Source of the DNA: Cristatella mucedo
Lineage: Eukaryota > Bryozoa > Phylactolaemata > Cristatellidae
NCBI GenBank assembly: GCA_009760855.2
Contig: WPIO01000007.1
Location: 6,356,501-6,420,500 of the forward strand
Length of the DNA: 64,000 nucleotides
Direction of reading: 5' to 3'
The notes under the pieces are model-generated. The model ran no database searches. It was not told where the DNA came from and saw nothing but the letters and a program-made list of their open reading frames with translations. Shown piece after piece: positions 45,301 through 51,917 of the stretch; position 1 is the stretch's first letter, and each line of letters opens with the position of its first letter. A program made the position numbers and the translations under genes.

Positions 45301-48300
45301 CAAGAATCTGTACTTAGTCCACTTCTTTTCACACTTAATGCTCTCCTTCTTCAACAGTCTCGACTATATAGCACTTTATTAATGTTATCACCAAGCTCAA
45401 CTTAGCCTTTCATTTTTATGTAGGGTGCACACCTACAACTGTACTTTGATCCCAATCTTCCTTCTATTAAGTTGAACTCTCTTAACTCCCCTGCAGTAGT
45501 TATTGCTTACTTTTGCACTTGGGCAGCAGCAAACTTTCTCTGTAGTTATTGGCATTTTTAGTGTTACTCGGAAATTGGAAAGCTTAAACCTTAAAATGGA
45601 CTGGGCAATAATCCCACTTGAACGATCGAGAACAGCGACCTGATCTGGCAGTCGAGGCTCTGGCATGGTAGAAATTGTACTTATCCAATCGTGTTCAATC
45701 CGTGTCATGTGGTGGTCAAGTCTCATCCGCCAGACCAGTCACCTGTGGAGTCCTACAAGGGTGCATCCTCTGTCCTTTGCTGATCTAAATTTAAACTGAA
45801 ACTCTGGAAATAAAGTATTTCGGGCCTGTGATATCGGCTATCACTTCTACAATGACGACACTTAGCTATATTTGCTTCTCTGCTGTGGCCCAGGGATTAA
45901 GGTGCTTGCCTTTGATGACCGAAGTCAAGCTGAATGGGTTTGATCACCAAGGTCGTGGTTTCGAGCTCTATGGCATATGTGAAGCTTCTATATAGATTAA
46001 GTTTTCTTATAGCCCTATACAAATGACTAATATTTAATAAATGTTGTTTTTATTTTATCATTTGAACCATCAGAATCTGCTGCAGGGACCGATAAACTGA
46101 ATGCTTGCCTTTCAGATCATGGATATCGGCGAATTTCCTTAAAATAAACATTGACAAAACTGAACAGCTACTCACAGGACACCTCAAGCATGCTGTTGGA
46201 CTAGAAGATTGTCCTCTTCTAATAGGAGATACTGTTGCACGACCGTCACCATATGCTCGAATGTAGGTGTCGTCTTTGATAGCTGCCTAAATTTTGAAAG
46301 TTCCATTAAGGAGACTTCACAGCTAGTTATCATGTCAGGTCCCTGTCTAAGATTAAGGATTGCCTACCAAGATGGCTTGCATAAAAACTTAACTAGCTGC
46401 CTAGTTCTGTACTGGCTAGATTATTGCAATTCCATTTTGGCTGGGCTACCAAAAAGCCGCTGAGCCACTGAAGCTGGTGATGAATATGGCTGCAAGGCTA
46501 GCTAATCAATGAATCCCAGAGGTTCGGCCACGTGCCTTCTTTGCTTGAGGAGCTTCGATGTACGGTTGATCAATGGATACAGGGTAAAGTTCTTATGCTG
46601 ACTCACGACGGCCCACGGCGGTTTGGCTCGTTCGTACCTAGCTGAACTGCTGCGCCGGCTTCAGCCTCCTTCCTTCTGCCCTCAGGTCCTCCATGGACAA
46701 TAATCTAGCTTTTCTATTCCTAAGCGAAAAGACCGGATGTGACAAACGTTTTTGCTCTCCAGGCTCTAGACTGTGGAACTTAATTATAAAATTCTTTTGC
46801 CACAACATCTACTCTGCTGCAGCCGACTCCTGTGCATCCTTTCCAGCCGTTATGAATTGCTACTTCCATGGTACTCACTACCTCAACAGCCCTCCTGACT
46901 CAGCTATGCTTCTCAATTTTACTTTGTTTCGTGAGATGAAGTCTGCTGGCTACCGGGCACCGAAAGCCGCTTAGACTTTAAGTGGGGTTTTTCACTGCCC
47001 AGGTAGTGAGTTCGAGTCCTGCAGTAAGCGATCTTTCATTGCCCACTTCAAGCAGAGGTGACAGCCGTTAAGGCTCTTATACCGCGGCCCCGAGGTCGTG
47101 GGTTCGAATCCTGCGGTGGGCGATCTTACATCGCCACTGCAAGCTGTGATGATAGCCGTAAAGGCTCTTCCGTTGCTATACAAAAAGAGGCTGTTAAATC
47201 AGCTAGTATTTTTTTTATATAAATAATGCTGTTAAACCAGCTAACCTTTAACTTTTAACTTTACAGAAAACTCTCCTGCATAATACCCACTTGGTCTTTG
47301 TGGCTTTGAGGAATTACAGACTGAGATACATCAATCTCACATAGCATATGTACACAAGCTGGGTGCCTTTTTCAAAAGTAATCTTTTGCTAGATAGCCAT
47401 ATGAGATGTCGGTCAGCTTTCCCTTAGCCCCGGTGAACACGTGTTTAGCGTTTAGATGTGCCGGTAGTATTTAGGTCTAAGTATTCTTAATCTAGTATTT
47501 GGCCTAAGCATGATACTTGATTGCTAGTGCTTGCTAGGTACCATGCACGTCACTAACCCTTGGGGAGTGATTCTCTTGCACCGAGTTTTAAAGCAACTCA
47601 ATAAGGATTAATTTCTCTTAGGGTGCTATACAAACAGCATACTATTTCTATTCATTATTTAGATAACACGGTCATGATAACAATGCATATGTACAATCAA
47701 GCACCTTCTACTCACGTTGGCAGCATCAAACTTGGGTTGCATCACGATGGTAGCACCACAGTCGAGAGGTGTGAGCAGAGCATTGATGACGCCGTGGATG
47801 TGATGTAGAGGCAACGTATGAAGGATTACATCCGATGTAGACCACTTCCATGCCGAAATCATGTTGTCCACTTGAGCTCTCAGGTTGCCAAAAGACAATA
47901 CGACACCCTGTTCAAAAATTTTACTTATTGGCATTATTATTCAAAGGCTTTTTAAACACTCACAGAGATAGGGAAGAATTACCTAATTACTGGCATGTTT
48001 TCCTTGTACTGGGATTCAAATGGAGCTTACGATCATAACTGTAACAAATACTCAAGTTCCATAAGCAAATGCCAAAAGCTTCGGCTGAGGCAGACAATGT
48101 GCCACGGCTTACAACTGGCATCTACCCATTCAGCTACCAGCCCGAACTATAGTAGTGCAAGACAACAGACTGCCGGCTCAGGCGATCGAAAGTGCGGCTC
48201 CAGGGGAGCTGCTTCAGAATACAGATGGCTAGTCTGGTCACTGGAAGCAACAGCTGATTCATCAATAAACTGGCACAGGCTGAGCAGTCAATGGAAGCAC

Positions 48301-49282
48301 AAAGGATGGACAGGTAACCGGCTACTGAGAGCTGCCACACTCCTTGATGCACGTCAAACTTCCTACTGCCGACTATGGCTCATCTTTTTCAGCGGTCCTG
48401 AGCTGCTACTTCTATGCTACTCACTACCTCAACTGCTCTCCTGACTCTGCTATACTTCCCACTTTCTCTTTGTTGCGTGAGACGAAGTCAGTTGGCTACC
48501 GAATGCGTACCGAAAGCCGCTTAGGCTGTGAGTGCGCTATACAAAACTCTCCTGCATAACACCCACATGGTCTTTATGACTTTGTGGAGTTACAGACGGA
48601 GATACATTACATTACAAACCTCTAGCCAGGTATTCACTTCCGGTCAGTCACCCCCCCCCAGATGTATCATGTGGATAAAACATAATGAAGTACAAATTTC
48701 TTGCAACGTGACTAACAACAAAATGGTTAACATGCATGGCACGAAGAGTTGACAGAAGACCTCAAACGTGTAGTAGCTAGCTGACCTAGCTGGGCATGGT
48801 TGCTTTATGATTACATGCTTCTTTTCAGATAACTAACTAGGAGTGTATTCTAGCTACAGGCTCTTGCTACTTATTCACGCCATGCCAAGTACTCAAGCCT
48901 CGAGAGCCCAATCGGCTTAATGAATAAAAATTTAGCTTTGGAGTCATTTGTTTAATGACTATCCACTGTAGAAATTCTTGAGCAGCATGGCAATACCAGA
49001 GGTACGTTAAATAACTCTACCTCCCAATGCACTGTAAGTATCTGCAAGGTAAGGTTTTGACCAATCAGAACTGCCCAGTGCATATATACAGCTCTTACGT
49101 ATACTGTGCACATGATTATGGATTCATTACTATGTGCAAATATTTACTGGCACGTGTACATTCACTCAAGACTGAAGGGTTTAGTTAATAAACACATAAT
49201 ATATAAAACAGCATATGTGCACACATACTTTGCATAGTCAGCATGTCGAGAAGCACGTGTGCACATTCTTTCTCTCTTGCTT

Positions 49283-49368
<86 letters not shown>

Positions 49369-51121
49369 GCTCTCTCTTTCTATCTCAATATCCATCTCTA
49401 TTTATACAGCTCTCTCGGGGTATAGCATGATCATAGACGAAAGGTATATAGCTCGCAACTGATTTCAGATGAAAGACTAGCAGCCGGCCTGCATGGCAGA
49501 ATGGCTGCTCACCAGCAACTATTCGACTGTTGAGATCGTGATGGAGAATGCATACCCCAGCCTACGACAGTGCAGCACCTAGATGTTGTCGTCTGCCGGT
49601 ACTCGGCTGGGGGGCCCTCCCGACCTTGACTGACCAATCGAGGCACAGCGTTCCTGCTGCTGGTGCTAGCAACAGAGCTGGCCAATCGGAGCACCGTGTT
49701 CCTGAATCAACAAGACAGGAAGTTCTGTTGGCATTAACGTCTGCAGGGAAGAGTTGTTGATTAAACGTGGTCGAGTTCGGTTGTGTTCCGAGTGCTCCAA
49801 GTCGTTTGCTGTTTCATATAATATAATTCATTTATATAGCGCCCTAAGAGAACTTAATCTCTATTCAGGTGCTTCACATATGCCTCGGGGCTCGAGCCCA
49901 CAACCTCAGTCAGACCTTGGTCGGGGCGAGCACCTTAACCGCAAGACCAAACCTAGCAATGCGCGCGCGCATGCGCGCGCGCACACACACACACACACAC
50001 TCACTCTCAACCTCAACCATGCTCCTTTGCAGCATATGTAAAGTGCATAGACAGAGAGTTCTCTGAGGGTGATATACAAATGTATTATTATTATTATTAT
50101 TATATTCATGTAGTTTGCTGAGTAATAGTGCTCTTTGTTTCAGATGGCACAGACACGATCCAAAAGACAAACCAGCAACAGCTGATTTAATACTAGCTCA
50201 TTTAACAGCCTCTTTGTGTAGCAACAGAAGAGCCTTTGCGGCAATCACCACGGCTTGCAGTAGGCAATAAACGACTGTTGCTGCAAGACTAGAACCCACG
50301 ACCTCGAGATCAAGGTCACGAAAAGCAACCGCCTTACCTAGTGTGCCATCACGGCTCACCACAACAGCCTTCGCGCATCTACCAGAAAAGAACCCAAGAA
50401 CCAAAAGCCGAATGAGCCAGAGCAGCTGCAGCAGCAGCACTTCAGTGCAGTGCACGAGCAGCAACGCACAGTTCAATCAGTGGCCAGCAATAGCAGTGCG
50501 CCTCACCTTGGGCTTACTCGTGGTGCCACTCGTGTATATTATCAGAGCAGCCTGGCTCAGCCTGCCGCCACCGGCATCCCTCGGTAGCCAGGTGGATGCT
50601 GCTGTGGTGGCAGCAGCCATCGGAGCTGGGCCGCCGCCGCTGCTGCTGCTGCTCAGCGGCGGCACGACGAGGACGGGCAGGCCGAGCTCTCGAGCGCGAG
50701 ACTCCCACTCCGGTGATGCCAGTATGCACGCAGAGCTCGAGTTCTCGACGAAGTACTTCATCTCAGCCACCGGATGCGCAGTGCACAGCGGCACAGCTGC
50801 GGCTCCGCTGGCCCAAGTGGCCAAGAGTGCCGTCCCGAATGACGCATCGCTGCTGCAGAGAATCGACACGTGCCGAGGCCCACGGCTGTTGTCGCAGGCG
50901 TCCTTGACAGCACACACCAACGATTGGCTGCGCCGAGCCAGAGTGTCATAAGTGTGGCTGCCCTCCCGGTCGACCAGCGCTATCCGACTGCTGTGATGCA
51001 CGTCTCGTCTCTGGCCCTGGATGCAGACTAGCAGCGAGGCCGGCAATCGACCGACCAGCAGCCGAGGGCGCCGGCGACCGATCGATGTCTTCGTCCAGTG
51101 CGATCCAGCTGCGATGCGCAT
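32348..51121 (-). CDS. ACSF3: ACSF3, mitochondrial malonyl-CoA synthetase (complete, 7 coding exons)
   Basis: The gene encodes an adenylate-forming enzyme that activates malonate to malonyl-CoA in the mitochondrial matrix, feeding mitochondrial fatty acid synthesis and clearing malonate. Coding exons on the minus strand are 51121-50507, 47907-47716, 41929-41778, 40819-40674, 38371-38252, 33815-33693 and 32733-32348. All junctions are GT-AG and all phases agree, giving 1734 nt and 577 residues; human ACSF3 is 576. Residues 1-43 are arginine-rich with no acidic residue before D40, as in a matrix-targeting peptide. Motifs seen are [11 protein letters not shown] (196-206), LPLHHIHG (237-244), YGMTE (349-353), TGD (449-451), SGGYK (473-477) and the catalytic-lysine motif LGKINKK (K558). 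An in-frame TAA at 51202-51200 lies upstream, and 51121 is the first ATG after it. The start and family assignment are strong. The usual glycine after TSGTT is serine here. Introns are full of LINEs and SINEs but no exon is broken. Confidence 0.95.
32943..33605. repeat. Long GA/GATA/GACA/GGAT microsatellite array in ACSF3 intron 6
   Basis: About 660 bp of purine-rich short repeats on the plus strand: GATA, GACA, a nearly pure GA tract at about 33160-33252, then GACA and GGAT variants. Long Ser/Leu frames on the minus strand here are artefacts of (CT)n. Confidence 0.95.
33693..33815 (-). CDS. ACSF3: ACSF3 exon 6
   Basis: A 123-nt exon with acceptor gtgcag|gtgcaa and donor acgg|gtaggt. It encodes [19 protein letters not shown] and DGWFKTG. 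The aspartate of the TGD motif is the first complete codon of the next exon. Confidence 0.92.
34050..34190 (-). repeat. SINE-1, minus
   Basis: Minus strand: A-box head, GGGCTCGAGCTCC B box, GAAGCGCCTGAATAGAGATT, AAGCTCTCTTGGGGCACTAT, ATTATT end. Short subfamily, in the intron between ACSF3 exons 5 and 6. Confidence 0.82.
34282..34440 (-). repeat. SINE-2, minus
   Basis: Minus strand: GTGATAGCCCAGGAGGTGAG A-box region, GGGTTCGAATAC, then GCTCTTCTGCCACTATATAA and GGCTTTTAAATCAGCTAAG. Confidence 0.8.
34441..35394. other. ACSF3 intron 5, no feature recognised
   Basis: Several overlapping open frames on both strands (34708-35347) have no motif I know. Confidence 0.3.
35395..35760 (+). pseudogene. 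Possible Tc1-type transposase N-terminal relic
   Basis: A frame reads [20 protein letters not shown], which resembles the first HTH of Tc1-like transposases (a pattern like QVARRFGV). The next 150 bp would cover the GRPR linker but are not clear. Weak call. Confidence 0.3.
35890..36085 (+). mobile_element. L2-A 3' UTR and tail, plus
   Basis: Starts near CTTGCGTGCTGACCCTGTGC and ends AGATTGAGTTCCCTGAGGGC, then (TTA)n. No coding part remains. Confidence 0.8.
36086..36179 (-). pseudogene. Tc1-type transposase HTH fragment, minus
   Basis: The minus frame reads [20 protein letters not shown] and [12 protein letters not shown], matching the first-HTH pattern NREI...LEISE seen at 7155-7200. Confidence 0.5.
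36185..36282 (+). repeat. SINE-1 3' part, plus
   Basis: AAGGTTCGAGCCCTGCGG (B box) followed by TTGGTTCTCTTAGGGTGCTA and TACAAAAGATATTCTTATTT. The A-box half is missing. Confidence 0.65.
36283..37498. other. ACSF3 intron 5, unrecognised, with AAGGTCAC-type inverted motif
   Basis: A GGTGACCTTAAAAGTCCAAG stretch followed by GTCAC (about 36595-36618) forms a short inverted repeat. Nothing else was recognised. Confidence 0.3.
37499..37640 (+). repeat. SINE-2, plus
   Basis: TGGTGGCTCACTAGGAGG head, GTGGATTCGAATCCTGTGGT (B box), CAATCCTTTATTGC, GCAAGCGGTGATGAT, then a shortened end AAAAAAAGCTAGTAC. Confidence 0.78.
37860..38130 (-). mobile_element. L2-type LINE 3' end, minus
   Basis: AACAAGAATAATA tail, TTTCTAGGCACTTAAAACAT, UTR motif GTGACATGCACACTGTTAG, and coding remnants up to TCAAGTCAGGGGACTTCGTG. 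Confidence 0.7.
38252..38371 (-). CDS. ACSF3: ACSF3 exon 5
   Basis: A 120-nt exon with acceptor ttgcag|gtgcag and donor agcag|gtaagg. It encodes [15 protein letters not shown] and a less conserved loop ending KGTVITA, in the position of human GTKVTPG. Confidence 0.9.
38400..39244. other. ACSF3 intron 4, no feature recognised
   Basis: Two overlapping minus frames at 38789-39158 are open but unrecognised. Confidence 0.3.
39245..39720 (+). pseudogene. Tc1/mariner-type transposase relic
   Basis: Readings in several frames include [15 protein letters not shown] in the position of [12 protein letters not shown] and a following GEIWW. The CTCACCAATAGCAGCATTGA to CTTTAGCTACAA region carries the pattern. 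No intact frame or termini were found. Confidence 0.4.
39721..40534. other. ACSF3 intron 4, holds a 179-codon unrecognised plus frame (39860-40399)
   Basis: The frame reads [20 protein letters not shown], then [20 protein letters not shown], with balanced composition and an acceptable start, but no family is recognised. It may be a transposon-derived fragment. A minus frame overlaps its first part. Confidence 0.25.
40535..40612 (+). repeat. SINE-2 tail, plus
   Basis: GTGACAGCCGTTAAGACTTT, TCTGCCAACATACGATTGAG and GCTGTTAAATCAGCTAGCCC; the tRNA-like head is missing. Confidence 0.7.
40674..40819 (-). CDS. ACSF3: ACSF3 exon 4
   Basis: A 146-nt exon with acceptor ttcag|gctaat and donor ccgg|gtgagc. 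It encodes LMVSGSSAL and [14 protein letters not shown]. The YGMTE motif (A5) helps bind the adenylate. Confidence 0.93.
41028..41420 (-). mobile_element. L2-type LINE 3' end, minus
   Basis: ACAATAATAATAATTATTGT tail, CCTCAGAGAACTTAATCTCT, a shortened UTR, and coding remnants equivalent to [14 protein letters not shown] around 41260-41310. Confidence 0.7.
41421..41777. other. ACSF3 intron 3, unrecognised
   Basis: A 77-codon minus frame (41412-41645) without a family signature; nothing else. Confidence 0.3.
41778..41929 (-). CDS. ACSF3: ACSF3 exon 3
   Basis: A 152-nt exon encoding residues 270-319 plus two bases of codon 320, with acceptor tgatag|gtctgg and donor cag|gtagat. The conserved core is [19 protein letters not shown], matching the human segment that reads MAVPTIYTKLMEYY. 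Confidence 0.92.
41930..42478. other. ACSF3 intron 2, no feature recognised
   Basis: No exon or repeat family recognised. Confidence 0.35.
42479..42635 (+). repeat. SINE-1, long subfamily, plus
   Basis: CCGCGCTGGTTTGGCCCAGT (A box), an extra GTATTTGATGACCGAGGTCG segment, GGGCTCAAGCCCTG (B box), GAAGCACCTGTATAGATTAA and an AATGAATAATATTTA end. Confidence 0.85.
42868..43920 (+). mobile_element. L2-A LINE, longest young copy, plus
   Basis: Includes codons for [14 protein letters not shown], then an open frame 42953-43639 reading [60 protein letters not shown] and [20 protein letters not shown]. Usual UTR, AGATTAAGTTCTCTGAGGGT, then (TTA)n to 43914. 5'-truncated downstream of the reverse transcriptase core. 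Confidence 0.92.
44170..45040 (+). mobile_element. L2-type LINE, divergent copy, plus
   Basis: [16 protein letters not shown] and [20 protein letters not shown] identify the same region as L2-A, with many stops. Ends CTTGGTTATCTTAGGATGCA, then TTATTATTATTATTA. Confidence 0.8.
45875..46037 (+). repeat. SINE-1, long subfamily, inside LINE-B
   Basis: CTGCTGTGGCCCAGGGATTA (A box), GGTTTCGAGCTCT (B box), TATAGATTAAGTTTTCTTAT and AATGACTAATATTTA. It splits the LINE-B palm region right after the YNDD-type codons. Confidence 0.82.
46985..47225 (+). repeat. SINE-2 dimer inside LINE-B
   Basis: Two SINE-2 units in tandem: the first with GTGAGTTCGAGTCCTGCAGT and a body ending GTTAAGGCTCTTATACCGCG, the second with GTGGGTTCGAATCCTGCGGT and the full tail CTATACAAAAAGAGGCTGTT to AAATCAGCTAGTATT. 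Confidence 0.82.
47716..47907 (-). CDS. ACSF3: ACSF3 exon 2
   Basis: A 192-nt phase 0/0 exon encoding residues 206-269, with acceptor cag|ggtgtc and donor aac|gtgagt. It carries [13 protein letters not shown], the conserved histidine-rich segment of ACSF3-type synthetases. A degenerate LINE tail lies about 65 bp from its donor side. Confidence 0.93.
47960..48334. other. ACSF3 intron 1, no feature recognised
   Basis: Overlapping frames on both strands (47995-48444 and 48134-48352) show no motif. Confidence 0.3.
48335..48625 (+). mobile_element. LINE-B 3' end, plus
   Basis: The frame [20 protein letters not shown] followed by [10 protein letters not shown], then GAAAGCCGCTTAGGCTGTGA, AACTCTCCTGCATAACACCC and a TACATTACATTAC end. 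Confidence 0.82.
48626..49283. other. ACSF3 intron 1, no feature recognised
   Basis: A short C run at about 48652-48659; otherwise nothing recognised. Confidence 0.35.
49287..49378. repeat. (CT)n microsatellite
   Basis: About 80 bp of pure CT followed by an imperfect end; frames reading Ser/Leu repeats here are not genes. Confidence 0.95.
49495..49818 (+). repeat. Unnamed dispersed repeat, related to 61760-61985
   Basis: CGGAGCACCGTGTTCCTG, TTCTGTTGGCATTAACGTCT and GTGCTCCAAGTCGTTTGCTG match in order the minus strand of 61760-61900. An internal near-duplication (CCAATCGAGGCACAGCGTTC and CCAATCGGAGCACCGTGTTC) is present here. Class unknown. Confidence 0.6.
49820..49957 (-). repeat. SINE-1, minus
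   Basis: Minus strand: GGTTAAGGTGCTCGCCCCGA head, GGGCTCGAGCCCCG B box, GAAGCACCTGAATAGAGATT, AAGTTCTCTTAGGGCGCTAT. Short subfamily. Confidence 0.85.
49959..50000. repeat. 42-bp alternating purine-pyrimidine tract (CG)n/(CA)n
   Basis: ATGCGCGCGCGCATGCGC...(CA)n alternates without a break and includes a self-complementary core at 49961-49982. Such tracts are classic Z-DNA or cruciform formers. Confidence 0.9.
50018..50105 (+). mobile_element. L2-type 3' tail, plus
   Basis: CATGCTCCTTTGCAGCATAT, GTAAAGTGCATAGACAGAGA, GTTCTCTGAGGGTGATATAC and (TTA)n; only the last 90 bp of a LINE. Confidence 0.75.
50172..50362 (-). repeat. SINE-2, minus
   Basis: Minus strand: GTGAGCCGTGATGGCACACT head, GTGGGTTCTAGTCTTGCAGC, TTTATTGCCTACTGCAAGCC, GCTCTTCTGTTGCTACACAA, GGCTGTTAAATGAGCTAGTA. 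It resembles the copy at 257 in its head. Confidence 0.82.
50507..51121 (-). CDS. ACSF3: ACSF3 exon 1 (N-terminus to A3 motif)
   Basis: This 615-nt exon encodes residues 1-205 and ends in phase 0 at the donor AAG|gtgagg. It holds the presequence, the conserved stretch starting [13 protein letters not shown] (47-59), a serine- and alanine-rich low-complexity linker, and the start of the phosphate-binding loop [10 protein letters not shown]. The exon is GC-rich, so the opposite strand has a 202-codon open frame at 50343-50951 that is only a shadow. Confidence 0.93.
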
Positions 51122-51260
51122 GCTGGTGCCATTGTGAAACCACTGCCGCACGATCTGCCCTGCATGAGCGAAGCAATTGCGAAATGCGGCCGGCAGCCAT
51201 TAGCATGGGGCAGCAAAGGCAGCGCGCCAGTTGCTTTCGCCATCTCTTCTTTCTCTGCAC
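51122..51260 (-). promoter_or_regulatory. ACSF3: ACSF3 5' leader and probable promoter-proximal DNA
   Basis: The stretch just upstream of the ACSF3 ATG is GC-rich and has an in-frame stop at 51202-51200 with no intervening ATG, so it is 5' untranslated or promoter sequence. I see no TATA box. The true transcription start cannot be placed from sequence. Confidence 0.4.
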
Positions 51261-51359
51261 CCCTTTCAGCATGCTGAAGGGTGTACTTGGAGAATACAAA
51301 TCAGGCCACGTTTTCAATCCCACAATTCCAAGAGGCAGCAAGAAATACTTGTCCGCCGA

Positions 51360-51525
51360 GCCTTAGCCTAGTGAGAAGCCACTGGCACTTCAAGACCCAG
51401 GCTTCAGTTCCAGTCCTGCAATGGGCAATCCTTTATTGCCTACTGATATCTGGTGACAGCAGCTGAGGCTCTTCTGCCACTATTAAAGTGGGGCTGTCGA
51501 TTCTGTCAACCTCAACTTTTACTTA
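51360..51525 (+). repeat. SINE-2, plus
   Basis: GTGAGAAGCCACTGGCAC head, CAGTTCCAGTCCTGCAATGG, CAATCCTTTATTGCCTACTG and GAGGCTCTTCTGCCACTATT. Confidence 0.7.
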
Positions 51526-51751
51526 ATTTTTTATACTTTAGTCAGAGAAAGTACCCACTGGACGGATCGGCAGAATTTCCAGACTCGGCATGGCAGCAGC
51601 AGAGCAATAAAACAGTTGTTTCTGAACAGAGTTGCAGGAAAAAATCCATGGCCATATCCAAGCCTTGCATCTTGGCACATAGAAGGAGCCTTTTTATGCT
51701 AGTCGGACTAGCAGTGCAGGGGGCAAGCTGGGGTCAAGTTCACAGTACTAA

Positions 51752-51917
51752 TATAATAATAAAATTCATTTGTATAGCACCCTGAGAGCACTTCATCTCT
51801 ATTCAGGTACTTCACATGTGCCACGGGCCTCGAGCCCACGACCTCGGTCATCAAATACATTCACCTTGACTCGGTCGAGACGAGCACTTTAACCACTGGG
51901 CCAGACCAGCACTGCCA
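51752..51917 (-). repeat. SINE-1, long subfamily, minus
   Basis: Minus strand: GGTCTGGCCCAGTGGTTAAA A box, the extra GTATTTGATGACCGAGGTCG segment, GGGCTCGAGGCCCG B box, and GAAGTACCTGAATAGAGATG to a GGTGCTATACAAATGAATTT end. Confidence 0.85.

Larger units (their letters stand above)
45611..47345 (+). mobile_element. LINE-B, 5'-truncated insertion within the L2-type LINE
   Basis: It begins at TTGAACGATCGAGAACAGCG, corresponding to the middle of the reverse transcriptase, and reads [20 protein letters not shown], then [40 protein letters not shown] and [15 protein letters not shown]. The 3' tail is at 47265-47345. It is interrupted by SINE-1 (45875-46037) and SINE-2 (46985-47225). Confidence 0.8.
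45041..47650 (+). mobile_element. Host L2-type LINE of a three-level nest
   Basis: L2 sequence at 45130-45610 runs from the reverse transcriptase core ([18 protein letters not shown]) to codons near [14 protein letters not shown]. It resumes at about 47346 with AGCTGGGTGCCTTTTTCAAA and ends AATTTCTCTTAGGGTGCTAT. Between these lies a LINE-B insertion. An imperfect 8-bp duplication (AATCCCAC left, AATCTCAC right) flanks it. Confidence 0.75.

Noticed and set aside
50343-50951. 202-codon plus-strand frame opposite ACSF3 exon 1
   Set aside because: It is the antisense shadow of a GC-rich, clearly conserved exon and has no motif of its own.
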